From the NCBI GenBank assembly GCA_937983065.1, contig CALKAL010000026.1:1-11155 (forward strand): a DNA stretch of 11,155 nt, written 5' to 3'. This document shows positions 1 to 6,266 of the stretch, piece after piece (within the stretch, counting starts at the first letter, position 1; each line of letters opens with the position of its first letter). The position numbers were made by a program, and so were the translations under genes. This DNA is from an uncultured Bacillaceae bacterium (GTDB lineage: Bacteria > Bacillota > Bacilli > Bacillales > Alkalibacillaceae). The notes under the pieces were generated by a model. It searched no databases, had not been told where the DNA came from, and saw nothing but the letters and a program-made list of their open reading frames with translations.

Positions 1-7
1 TTTTCGT

Positions 8-1003
8 TTAGTCATTTAGCTTAAAGCCAATTTTGCCGAAGTTTTGCGAATCATTTAAATAAGTAAAGGCTTGCTTATAATCATTTAAGTTAAATGTTTT
101 ATCAATTTCAGGTCGAATAGAATGCTCTTCGATAAATGATAACATTTCTCGTAATTCTTCAGTACTTCCCATCGTTGAACCTAATATGTTTTGTTGGGCG
201 TAGAAAAATTTTCTTATATCAATTTCAACTTTATCTTCTGTTGTTGCACCGAACGTAACAATAGTTCCGCCCTTTCTGACGATGTCTAGAGACTTATTAA
301 AGGTTGCTTTTCCAATTGTCTCAATTAATAAATCAACGGATTCGCCCTTTAACTGTTCATTCCAATTAGAGTTCGTAAGTAAGGCAACATCAGCGCCCCG
401 TTCTATTGCTTTTTGTAATTTTTCCTCACTTCTAGAAGTCACAATCACTCTTGCCCCTACTGCTTTTGCGAACTTTAAAGCGAATGTTAAAGCACCACTA
501 CCGATCCCTGGGAGCATAACAGTATCACCACTTTTCAGCTTCCCTCTCGTAAATAGAGCGCGATAAGCAGTTAAAGCAGCTAAAGAAAGAACACCAGCCT
601 CTTCCCACGTTAAATAATGAGGTTTTCTTTCAATTTGCTCTTCATGGAAAAAAGTGTACTCACTAAACGTTCCATCAAAAGGTAAGCCGACGATTTCAAA
701 TCCTTCAGGAGGTACATCACTCTTATTTTTCCAGCCAATGCTAGGATTGACGATGACTTCATCCCCAACTTGCCATTTGGTTACCTTTTCACCAACCGCC
801 TCAATAATACCAGCACCGTCTGATCCAAGAATAATTGCTGGTTCATTTTCTTTGTGACGATAAGGAACGTAAAGGTCACGACGATTCATCCCAGCTACCA
901 TCATTTTAATTTTAACGTCATAGGGCTTTAGTTCTTGTTCACTTATTTCCTTTAGCGACACACCGTCTATACCAGCTTTTCCTTCATGCATAATCGCTTT
1001 CAT
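8..1003 (-). CDS. Zinc-independent medium-chain dehydrogenase/reductase (quinone-oxidoreductase-like, YogA-like)
   Basis: 331-residue protein of the medium-chain dehydrogenase/reductase superfamily, probably a cytosolic NAD(P)H-dependent reductase of quinones or reactive carbonyls; the substrate cannot be told from sequence. The N-terminal GroES-like domain (about 1-125) has LGSDGAGIIEAVG and GDEV motifs. The usual catalytic zinc cysteine is replaced in AGMNRRDLY (Asn near residue 40) and there is no four-cysteine structural zinc lobe, so it should not bind zinc. The Rossmann domain (about 125-270) has a GIGSGA nucleotide loop, followed by VIVTSRSEEK, whose Ser/Arg after the second strand hints at NADPH preference (inference). 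Start: ATG at 1003 preceded by a GAGGTGGAG-type ribosome binding site; the TAA stop is at 8-10. It is transcribed away from the aspartokinase gene and is probably monocistronic. It resembles B. subtilis YogA by overall layout; I am sure of the superfamily, not of orthology. Confidence 0.85.
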   Translation of the reverse strand: MKAIMHEGKAGIDGVSLKEISEQELKPYDVKIKMMVAGMNRRDLYVPYRHKENEPAIILGSDGAGIIEAVGEKVTKWQVGDEVIVNPSIGWKNKSDVPPEGFEIVGLPFDGTFSEYTFFHEEQIERKPHYLTWEEAGVLSLAALTAYRALFTRGKLKSGDTVMLPGIGSGALTFALKFAKAVGARVIVTSRSEEKLQKAIERGADVALLTNSNWNEQLKGESVDLLIETIGKATFNKSLDIVRKGGTIVTFGATTEDKVEIDIRKFFYAQQNILGSTMGSTEELREMLSFIEEHSIRPEIDKTFNLNDYKQAFTYLNDSQNFGKIGFKLND

Positions 1004-1210
1004 TAAATCTCCACCTCAATCAATAATAGTCATGTGTACTATGTATTATACTGGAAAGACTACTTTGAAACACAACTTCAGCTCATTTACATAATTTGCA
1101 AACCTAATTATAAACTTATATTTGAATTGTCTTAGCGTCATTTCGGAAATCGTAATAGATTTATGATAAAATTTATAAGTATAAAATTTTGGCAACAAGG
1201 AGATAGACAA
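1004..1210. other. Divergent intergenic region between dehydrogenase and aspartokinase
   Basis: AT-rich 207-bp spacer. The left part holds the minus-strand -10 box (1045-1050). For the aspartokinase the best plus-strand candidate is TTGTCT (1127-1132) with CGTAAT (1151-1156) at an 18-nt spacer, which is weak; TATGAT (1162-1167) is a better -10 but has no good -35. An 11-bp palindrome ATTTC-G-GAAAT lies at 1140-1150. I see no structured riboswitch or T-box. Confidence 0.4.
1045..1050 (-). promoter_or_regulatory. Consensus -10 box for the minus-strand dehydrogenase gene
   Basis: On the minus strand this reads TATAAT, a perfect sigma-A -10 hexamer, 41 nt upstream of the ATG at 1003. The best -35 is weak (TTGTGT with a 19-nt spacer). 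The -10 is embedded in a short palindrome, GTAT-A-ATAC. Only the -10 hexamer is convincing. Confidence 0.45.
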
Positions 1211-2557
1211 ATGAAAGTATGTAAATTCGGTGGTAGTTCTGTTTCTTCACCAGAAATGATTAAAAAAGTCGCAAAAATAATTAAAGATGATCCGTTAAGA
1301 AAATTTGTTATCGTTTCAGCTCCAGGAAAAAGAAACGAAACCGATACAAAAGTCACCGATTTATTAATACGATTAGGTGAACAATATTTAAGTGGACAAG
1401 ATTACAAATCAACATTAGATTTAATTACTTCGCGCTTTTTATCAATCACCAATGGATTACAATTGTCAAATACGATTGTTACACGAATTGAAAAACAAAT
1501 TGAACATATAATTCATGACATTCATAACACGTGGCATATGTTTGATGCTTTAAAAGCGATGGGTGAAGATAGTTTAGCCCGGATTTTAAGCGCATATTTA
1601 AATCAAATGGATGTGCCAGCAACGTATATTAATCCGAAAGATGCTGGAATCATCGTTAGTGACGAGCCTGGTAAAGCTCAAATTTTAGATAAAAGTTATG
1701 AAAACATTTATAAACTAAGAGATAGAGAAGGAGTTATCGTCATTCCTGGATTTTTCGGTTATACAGAAGAAGGAGTTTTAACGACTTTTCCTCGAGGCGG
1801 TTCGGATATTACTGGTTCAATCATTGCAGCGGGGGTTGAAGCTAAAACTTATGAAAATTTCACAGATGTCAGTTCAATTTATTGCGTAAACCCAAAAATT
1901 GTTGACAATCCGAAAGAAATTGCTGTACTTACTTATAAAGAAATGAGGGAATTGTCCTATGCAGGTTTTTCAGTCTTTCACGATGAGGCGTTAATCCCTG
2001 CTTTTAAGAAAAATATTCCTGTTGTTGTTAAAAATACAAATAAACCTTATGAAAAGGGGACTAAAATAGTTGCTGAAAAGATTGAACAAAACGGTCCAGT
2101 CGTTGGAATCGCGAGTGATCAAGGTTTTTCAACGATTTTTGTAAGTAAATATTTAATGAACAGGGAACTTGGCTTCGGGAAACAACTACTTGAAATTTTA
2201 GTGGAAGAAAATATATCGTTTGAACACGCACCATCAGGTATTGATGATATGTCAGTCATTGTTCGGTCATCGCAATTAACAAAAGAAAAAGAAAAAGTAC
2301 TCATATCTCGAATTAAACATGAACTGAATGTAGATATGATTTCAATTACTCATGGACTGGCTATCATTATGTTAGTTGGCGAAGGAATGGGACGAAAAAT
2401 TAATGTCGCCGCAAAAGCAACTCGGGCATTCGGAAATGCTGAAGTTAATATTGAAATGATTAATCAAGGGTCTTCTGAGGTTTCGATGATGTTCGGTATA
2501 CATGAAGATGATTTAGAGAAAGCAGTACAGTCGTTATATGAAGAATTTTTCAATTAA
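1211..2557 (+). CDS. yclM: Monofunctional aspartokinase (YclM/ThrD type)
   Basis: 448-residue aspartate kinase (ATP + L-aspartate to aspartyl-4-phosphate), the first step toward lysine/diaminopimelate, threonine and methionine. The start is the ATG at 1211, giving the family-typical N-terminus MKVCKFGGSSV, with ribosome binding site AAGGAG at 1197-1202; an in-frame ATG at 1163 lacks a Shine-Dalgarno and would add unrelated residues. Visible motifs are KFGGSSV (5-11), the nucleotide/aspartate motif FPRGGSDITGS (about 193-203), FTDVSSIY and the LSYAGFSVFHDEALIPA block. Two C-terminal ACT domains (about 300-448, with NIEMINQGSSEVSMMF near the end) imply allosteric control by amino acids. The sequence is close to B. 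subtilis YclM/ThrD, known for concerted lysine plus threonine inhibition; that property is inferred here. No lysine riboswitch-like leader is visible. It stands alone, convergent with the yqzF-like gene. Confidence 0.93.
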   Translation: MKVCKFGGSSVSSPEMIKKVAKIIKDDPLRKFVIVSAPGKRNETDTKVTDLLIRLGEQYLSGQDYKSTLDLITSRFLSITNGLQLSNTIVTRIEKQIEHIIHDIHNTWHMFDALKAMGEDSLARILSAYLNQMDVPATYINPKDAGIIVSDEPGKAQILDKSYENIYKLRDREGVIVIPGFFGYTEEGVLTTFPRGGSDITGSIIAAGVEAKTYENFTDVSSIYCVNPKIVDNPKEIAVLTYKEMRELSYAGFSVFHDEALIPAFKKNIPVVVKNTNKPYEKGTKIVAEKIEQNGPVVGIASDQGFSTIFVSKYLMNRELGFGKQLLEILVEENISFEHAPSGIDDMSVIVRSSQLTKEKEKVLISRIKHELNVDMISITHGLAIIMLVGEGMGRKINVAAKATRAFGNAEVNIEMINQGSSEVSMMFGIHEDDLEKAVQSLYEEFFN

Positions 2558-2563
2558 TTAATA

Positions 2564-2595
2564 AAAGCTGACACTTATTCAACCGTGTCAGCTTT
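2564..2595. terminator. Bidirectional intrinsic terminator shared by aspartokinase and yqzF-like genes
   Basis: Perfect 11-bp stem AAAGCTGACAC (2564-2574) with GTGTCAGCTTT (2585-2595) around a 10-nt loop. On the plus strand it is followed by TTTATTTTC. On the minus strand the 3' arm also runs into a T-rich stretch. It begins 6 nt after the aspartokinase stop. The yqzF-like stop codon (2575-2577 on the minus strand) lies in the loop, so that gene's last codons encode one arm. Confidence 0.85.
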
Positions 2596-2826
2596 ATTTT
2601 CAAACTTTCCTTTTGTTTTATTTCGCTTGCGATCTCGGTGTAAAATAAAACCACCAATAAATCCTAAACCAATGATAATAAACAAAATTCCAACTATTAA
2701 TTGAATAATAAGATTAAAAAATATTGGATTTAACATACCAAAAAACGCTGCATCTCGAACAAGCTTTATACCATAAGTAGCTAAAATCCCTGGTATAACT
2801 AAAAGAATAAGTGCTACGATTCTCAT
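2575..2826 (-). CDS. yqzF: Small two-helix membrane protein, DUF2627/YqzF family
   Basis: 83-residue predicted membrane protein of unknown function. There are two hydrophobic segments (about 2-22, beginning RIVALILLVIPG, and about 38-62, rich in Ile/Leu/Gly). The second is followed by the very basic HRDRKRNK stretch, predicting a cytoplasmic C-terminus, and an acidic tail ending DTVE. I chose the ATG at 2826 because GGGGTGAG (2843-2836) sits 9 nt upstream; the ATG at 2832 is possible but very close to it. The in-frame GTG at 2850 is unlikely because it falls about at the transcription start expected from the extended -10 at 2858-2866. In B. subtilis yqzF is likewise beside bkdR, which supports the family call; the conserved adjacency hints at a link with branched-chain amino acid metabolism but does not prove one. 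Confidence 0.8.
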   Translation of the reverse strand: MRIVALILLVIPGILATYGIKLVRDAAFFGMLNPIFFNLIIQLIVGILFIIIGLGFIGGFILHRDRKRNKTKGKFENKADTVE

Positions 2827-2857
2827 GTTCATCTTCTCACCCCATGTCACTATTTAA

Positions 2858-2866
2858 ATTATATCA
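2858..2866 (-). promoter_or_regulatory. Extended -10 promoter of the yqzF-like gene
   Basis: On the minus strand this reads TGATATAAT: a perfect TATAAT with the TGN extension. The -35 at a 17-nt spacer is only TTTTTA, which an extended -10 promoter can tolerate. The expected transcription start near 2851 gives a leader of about 25 nt before the ATG at 2826. Confidence 0.6.
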
Positions 2867-2898
2867 AATGTTAAAGTAAATAAAAAATTAAAAACAAC

Positions 2899-2927
2899 TT
2901 GCATAATTAAAGCGCTTTCATTATGAT
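2899..2927 (+). promoter_or_regulatory. Sigma-A-type promoter of bkdR
   Basis: TTGCAT (2899-2904), 17-nt spacer, TATGAT (2922-2927). The -10 matches 5 of 6 consensus bases and the -35 matches 3 of 6. The expected transcription start is near 2934, about 32 nt upstream of the bkdR ATG. A cre box fills the spacer. Confidence 0.55.
2907..2920 (+). promoter_or_regulatory. CcpA (cre) box in the bkdR promoter
   Basis: TTAAAGCGCTTTCA matches the perfect palindromic cre sequence TGAAAGCGCTTTCA at 13 of 14 positions. It lies exactly between the candidate -35 and -10, centred about -20, a position from which bound CcpA/HPr-Ser-P would block RNA polymerase. The match is seen in the sequence; CcpA binding is inferred. 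Confidence 0.7.
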
Positions 2928-2934
2928 AGTAGTA

Positions 2935-2973
2935 TGCAAAAACTTGCAAAATGTAGGTGGATACTATGCAAAA
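2935..2973 (+). repeat. Three phased TGCAAAA direct repeats in the bkdR leader
   Basis: TGCAAAA occurs at 2935-2941, 2945-2951 and 2967-2973, with start-to-start distances of 10 and 22 bp, roughly one and two helical turns. The last copy overlaps the bkdR start codon. This could be a binding site for BkdR or another regulator, but AT-rich chance repetition is also possible. Confidence 0.35.
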
Positions 2974-5011
2974 TGTCGTCATTGTCGGTGCAGGGAAAGG
3001 GGGAACAGCGATTTTAAGGCTGTTTCATAAAGTCGATATCGTTGATGTAGTCGGTGTGTGTGATATTAACATCAACGCCCCAGGAATGAAATTAGCTGAG
3101 CAATTAAAAATTAAAACATATCAATCATATGAAAAAGCTTTGGACAACTCGGTACATATTATTGTTGAAACAACAGGGGAAGAGTCAGTTTTTCAGCATT
3201 TAATGGCTATTAAGCCGCCTGAAACGGTATTAATTCCAGGAACAGTTGCCCATATTATTTATCAGCTTTTAAACGAAAAAGAAACATTAGTCGATCAAGT
3301 TCGAAAATCAACACGGCTCAGAGATTTATTGTTAAAATCAATTCATGATGGTTTAATTGTTATTAACCCAGCTGGAGAAATTACATATGTGAACGATTCT
3401 GCATTAAAAATTTTACAATTGTCTCGAGAAGATGTGATGAAAGAGGATGTATTATCGGTCATTCCAAAAAGTGAACTGCCTCGAATTATTCAAACTAAAA
3501 AAATGGAGATGAACATTCCTGTTTTATTAGAGAATGGGAAAAAAGTTATTGCAACTCGTATTCCACTTATTAGTGAATCGGGCGAATTGTTAGGGGCTTT
3601 CTCCGTATTCAAAGATATTACCGAAGTTGAAATTCTTGCGGAAGAAGTTACAAATCTCAATGAAGTAAAGACGATGTTAAATGCGATTATTCAATCGAGC
3701 GAAGAAGCGATTTCAGTAGTTGATGAAAATGGAATTGGAATGATGATTAACCCAGCTTACACACGTTTAACGGGTTTGGATGAGAAAGCCGTCATTGGAA
3801 AACCTGCAACTGCCGATATTTCAGAGGGTGAAAGTATGCATATGCAAGTCCTTCAAACGAAAAAACCAGTTAGAGGTGTTCGAATGAAGGTTGGGCCACA
3901 TCATAAAGACGTTCTCGTTAATGTCGCACCGATTATTGTTGATGGAAAGTTAAAAGGAAGTGTCGGTGTCATCCATGATTTATCGGAAATTGAATCATTA
4001 ACATCTCAATTGAAAGAGGCACGACAAATTATTCGCAATTTAGAAGCAAAGTTTTCCTTTGATGATATCGTTGCAGCTTCTGAAGATATGAGATTAACAT
4101 TAGAACAAGCTAAAGTTGGAGCTAACATTCCCCGAGCTGTTTTATTAAGAGGCGAATCAGGAACTGGAAAAGAGCTAATCGCCCAAGCCATTCATAACGA
4201 AAGTCAAAGAAAACATCAGAACTTCATTCGAGTCAATTGCGCGATGTATGAGGAAGAAGAATTAGATAAAGTATTATTCGGTAGTGAAGCAGGTTCTCCA
4301 GCAGAAAGATACGGCTATTTTGAAGAGGCGGACAAAGGAAGTCTGTTTCTCGATGAAATAGGCGAATTACCGAAATCACTTCAAGGAAAATTACTACGCT
4401 TTCTCGAAAAACAAGAAATTGTTCGCTACGAAGGCTATGATCCAATTAAAGTGGATGTTAGACTTATCGCGGCCACAAATGTTAATTTAGAAAAAGCGAT
4501 TATGACAGGTGAATTTCGCGAAGATCTCTATTATCAATTAAATAAGTTTCCAATCTTTGTACCACCTTTAAGAGATCGCCATGAAGACATCGAGCCTTTA
4601 ATTAATCATTTTACGACTCACTTCAATGAGAAATATGGGAGAAATGTAAAAGGAATTTCTAATGAGGCACTGAACCATTTAAAAAAATACAAATTTCCTG
4701 GAAACGTAAGAGAGCTTGAAAATATTATCGGGCGAGCAATGATTAATATGGATTTACTTGAAGAAACGATTGAAGAAGATCATTTACCTCCGTTAAGAAA
4801 ATCAACATTAAGTGATTTTGACTTTAATTTTTCGGAGGGGCAAAACGAAGAGGCGATTATTCCGCTTCAAGAAGCTCTTGATGAGTTTGAGAAAATATAT
4901 TTACTCGAAGTATTAGAGAAAAACAATTTCATTAAATCTAAAACGGCACAGCAATTAAACATTTCGATTAGAAATCTCTATTACAAAATGAAAAAACATA
5001 ATTTAAGTTAG
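2966..5011 (+). CDS. bkdR: BkdR-type transcriptional regulator, sigma-54-activator architecture with a degenerate GAFTGA loop
   Basis: 681-residue cytosolic DNA-binding regulator of branched-chain amino acid catabolism. Start: ATG at 2966, 5 nt after AGGTGG (2955-2960); the in-frame GTG at 2957 lies inside that ribosome binding site. Domains in order are: a Rossmann-like domain (about 1-105) opening with VVIVGAGKGGTA; two PAS-like domains (about 120-225 and 238-345); a short coiled linker; an AAA+ domain (about 365-600); and a Fis-type HTH (about 658-680). Walker A GESGTGKE (396-403), Walker B SLFLDEIGE (459-467), arginine-finger block LRDRHEDI (535-542) and FPGNVREL sensor II are all intact, so ATPase activity is expected. 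The GAFTGA loop is missing: after LFG (437-439) comes SEAGSPAERYGY and then FEEAD, about 4 residues shorter than in canonical activators. In B. subtilis BkdR activates the bkd operon with sigma-L. Here contact with sigma-54 looks lost, so it may act on sigma-A promoters as TyrR does (inference). bcd follows 70 bp downstream with no terminator between. Confidence 0.9.
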   Translation: MQNVVIVGAGKGGTAILRLFHKVDIVDVVGVCDININAPGMKLAEQLKIKTYQSYEKALDNSVHIIVETTGEESVFQHLMAIKPPETVLIPGTVAHIIYQLLNEKETLVDQVRKSTRLRDLLLKSIHDGLIVINPAGEITYVNDSALKILQLSREDVMKEDVLSVIPKSELPRIIQTKKMEMNIPVLLENGKKVIATRIPLISESGELLGAFSVFKDITEVEILAEEVTNLNEVKTMLNAIIQSSEEAISVVDENGIGMMINPAYTRLTGLDEKAVIGKPATADISEGESMHMQVLQTKKPVRGVRMKVGPHHKDVLVNVAPIIVDGKLKGSVGVIHDLSEIESLTSQLKEARQIIRNLEAKFSFDDIVAASEDMRLTLEQAKVGANIPRAVLLRGESGTGKELIAQAIHNESQRKHQNFIRVNCAMYEEEELDKVLFGSEAGSPAERYGYFEEADKGSLFLDEIGELPKSLQGKLLRFLEKQEIVRYEGYDPIKVDVRLIAATNVNLEKAIMTGEFREDLYYQLNKFPIFVPPLRDRHEDIEPLINHFTTHFNEKYGRNVKGISNEALNHLKKYKFPGNVRELENIIGRAMINMDLLEETIEEDHLPPLRKSTLSDFDFNFSEGQNEEAIIPLQEALDEFEKIYLLEVLEKNNFIKSKTAQQLNISIRNLYYKMKKHNLS

Positions 5012-5081
5012 TCATAATAGGTAAAACATGTTTATTGTGAACATATTAAGATATTTTTAAAAAATTAAGGAGGAAATTAAC
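5012..5081 (+). promoter_or_regulatory. bkdR-bcd spacer: inverted repeat and CodY-like box, no -24/-12 promoter
   Basis: This 70-bp spacer contains a 10-bp palindrome AAACATGTTT (5024-5033) overlapping a gapped repeat ATGTT-N7-AACAT (5028-5044). A 15-mer at 5052-5066 matches the CodY consensus AATTTTCWGAAAATT at 12 of 15 positions. B. subtilis bkd is CodY-repressed, so a CodY site is plausible, but the region is so AT-rich that chance matches are likely. There is no GC dinucleotide, hence no sigma-54 -12 element. No convincing sigma-A promoter or terminator is seen, so bcd may be co-transcribed with bkdR. AAGGAGG (5067-5073 area) is the bcd ribosome binding site. Confidence 0.35.
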
Positions 5082-6179
5082 ATGGAATTATTTAAGTATC
5101 TAGAGGACGAAGATTTTGAACAGGTTGTTTTTTGTCACGACAAAAATTCAGGATTAAAAGCGATTATCGCCATTCATGACACGACGTTAGGACCAGCTTT
5201 AGGTGGAGCGCGCATGTGGTCTTATCAAACAGAAGAAGAAGCGATTATTGATGCGTTAAGACTTGCTAAAGGGATGACTTATAAAAACGCAGCGGCAGGT
5301 TTAAATTTAGGTGGAGGAAAAACAGTTATTATTGGTGATCCGAGAACAGATAAAAATCCAGAGATGTTCAGAGCATTTGGCCGCTATATTCAAGGATTAA
5401 ACGGGCGATATATTACGGCTGAGGATGTGGGTACATCAGAAGAAGATATGGACATTATTTATAGTGAAACAGATTATGTTACAGGAACATCCCCTGAATT
5501 TGGCTCATCAGGTAATCCATCTCCAGCAACGGCCTACGGTATTTATTTAGGGATGAAAGCATCAGCGAAAGAAGCATTCGGTACCGATTCATTAGAAGGT
5601 AAAACGGTTGCTGTACAAGGGGTTGGAAATGTCGCTTATAACTTATGCAAACATTTGCATGAAGAAGGAGCTAAATTAATTGTAACGGACATTAATAAAG
5701 AGTCTGTTAAACGGGCTGTTGAAGATTTTGGAGCAAAAGCTGTTGAGCCTGATGATATTTATGAAGTGGAATGTGACATTTATGCGCCATGTGCTTTAGG
5801 GGCTACGATTAATGATCAAACGATTCCAAAATTAAAAGCAAAAGTTATTGCTGGATCCGCGAATAACCAATTAGCAGAAACTCACCACGGGGATAAATTA
5901 CACGAATTAGGTATCGTTTATGCCCCTGATTATGTGATCAATTCTGGTGGTGTCATTAACGTTGCCGACGAATTACACGGATACAATCGTGACCGCGCGT
6001 ATAAACAAATTAATAATATTTATCAAAGCTTAGAAAAAATATTTGAGATCTCTAAACGTGAAAATATTCCAACTTATCTTGCGGCAGATCGCATGGCTGA
6101 AGCACGAATTGAAAGTGTGAGCCGTTCTAGACGTCAATTTTTAAGAAATGAGCATAGTATTATCTCACGGAAAAAATAA
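5082..6179 (+). CDS. bcd: Leucine (branched-chain amino acid) dehydrogenase
   Basis: 365-residue NAD-dependent dehydrogenase that reversibly deaminates leucine, valine and isoleucine to 2-oxo acids plus ammonia, in the cytosol; family members are usually homo-octamers. The catalytic and binding residues fall at the expected positions: GGARMW (41-46), Lys68 in GMTYKNA, Lys80 in LGGGKTVI, and Asp115 in TAEDVGT. The C-terminal Rossmann domain has the NAD loop GVGNVAYN, and INSGGVINVADE forms the later substrate-pocket region. Length fits the family (about 364). The start ATG has a strong AAGGAGG site upstream. It sits directly after bkdR rather than between ptb and buk as in B. subtilis. It supplies the substrates of the dehydrogenase complex encoded downstream. 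Confidence 0.96.
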   Translation: MELFKYLEDEDFEQVVFCHDKNSGLKAIIAIHDTTLGPALGGARMWSYQTEEEAIIDALRLAKGMTYKNAAAGLNLGGGKTVIIGDPRTDKNPEMFRAFGRYIQGLNGRYITAEDVGTSEEDMDIIYSETDYVTGTSPEFGSSGNPSPATAYGIYLGMKASAKEAFGTDSLEGKTVAVQGVGNVAYNLCKHLHEEGAKLIVTDINKESVKRAVEDFGAKAVEPDDIYEVECDIYAPCALGATINDQTIPKLKAKVIAGSANNQLAETHHGDKLHELGIVYAPDYVINSGGVINVADELHGYNRDRAYKQINNIYQSLEKIFEISKRENIPTYLAADRMAEARIESVSRSRRQFLRNEHSIISRKK

Positions 6180-6187
6180 CAAACTAC

Positions 6188-6216
6188 TTTCCCTTTTGAT
6201 TTTTTCAAAAGGGAAA
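6188..6216 (+). other. 12-bp stem-loop between bcd and lpdV
   Basis: TTTCCCTTTTGA (6188-6199) pairs perfectly with TCAAAAGGGAAA (6205-6216) around a TTTTT loop, 8 nt after the bcd stop. The 3' side continues AATAATG rather than a T run, so it is not a canonical intrinsic terminator on either strand. It could be a weak terminator, an attenuator or an mRNA 3'-end stabiliser separating bcd from lpdV expression. Confidence 0.6.
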
Positions 6217-6221
6217 AATAA

Positions 6222-6235
6222 TGTAAGCGTTTTCA
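6222..6235 (+). promoter_or_regulatory. Consensus CcpA (cre) box upstream of lpdV
   Basis: TGTAAGCGTTTTCA fits the degenerate cre consensus WTGNAARCGNWWWCAW at every position, including the flanking A and A. It lies just upstream of the candidate -35 at 6238, centred near -44, where CcpA would be expected to repress the lpdV-bkd promoter. Binding itself is inferred. Confidence 0.75.
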
Positions 6236-6237
6236 AT

Positions 6238-6266
6238 TTGTTTTTATGATTATAGTCATTTATGAT
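6238..6266 (+). promoter_or_regulatory. Sigma-A-type promoter of lpdV-bkdAA-bkdAB-bkdB
   Basis: TTGTTT (6238-6243), 17-nt spacer, TATGAT (6261-6266; 5 of 6 consensus). The expected start is near 6273, giving a leader of about 40 nt. The octamer TTTATGAT is repeated at 6243-6250 and 6259-6266, 16 bp apart. The -10 region (TATGATAG) resembles that of bkdR. Confidence 0.5.

Noticed and set aside
1004..1210. Possible lysine riboswitch (L box) before the aspartokinase gene
   Set aside because: The space is short and AT-rich with no long paired helices or recognisable L-box segments, and YclM-type aspartokinases are not expected to have one.
4944..4962. GGCAC followed by ATT at about the right distance near the 3' end of bkdR, resembling a -24 element
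   Set aside because: The matching -12 position reads AA instead of the essential GC, and the sequence encodes the conserved HTH of BkdR.
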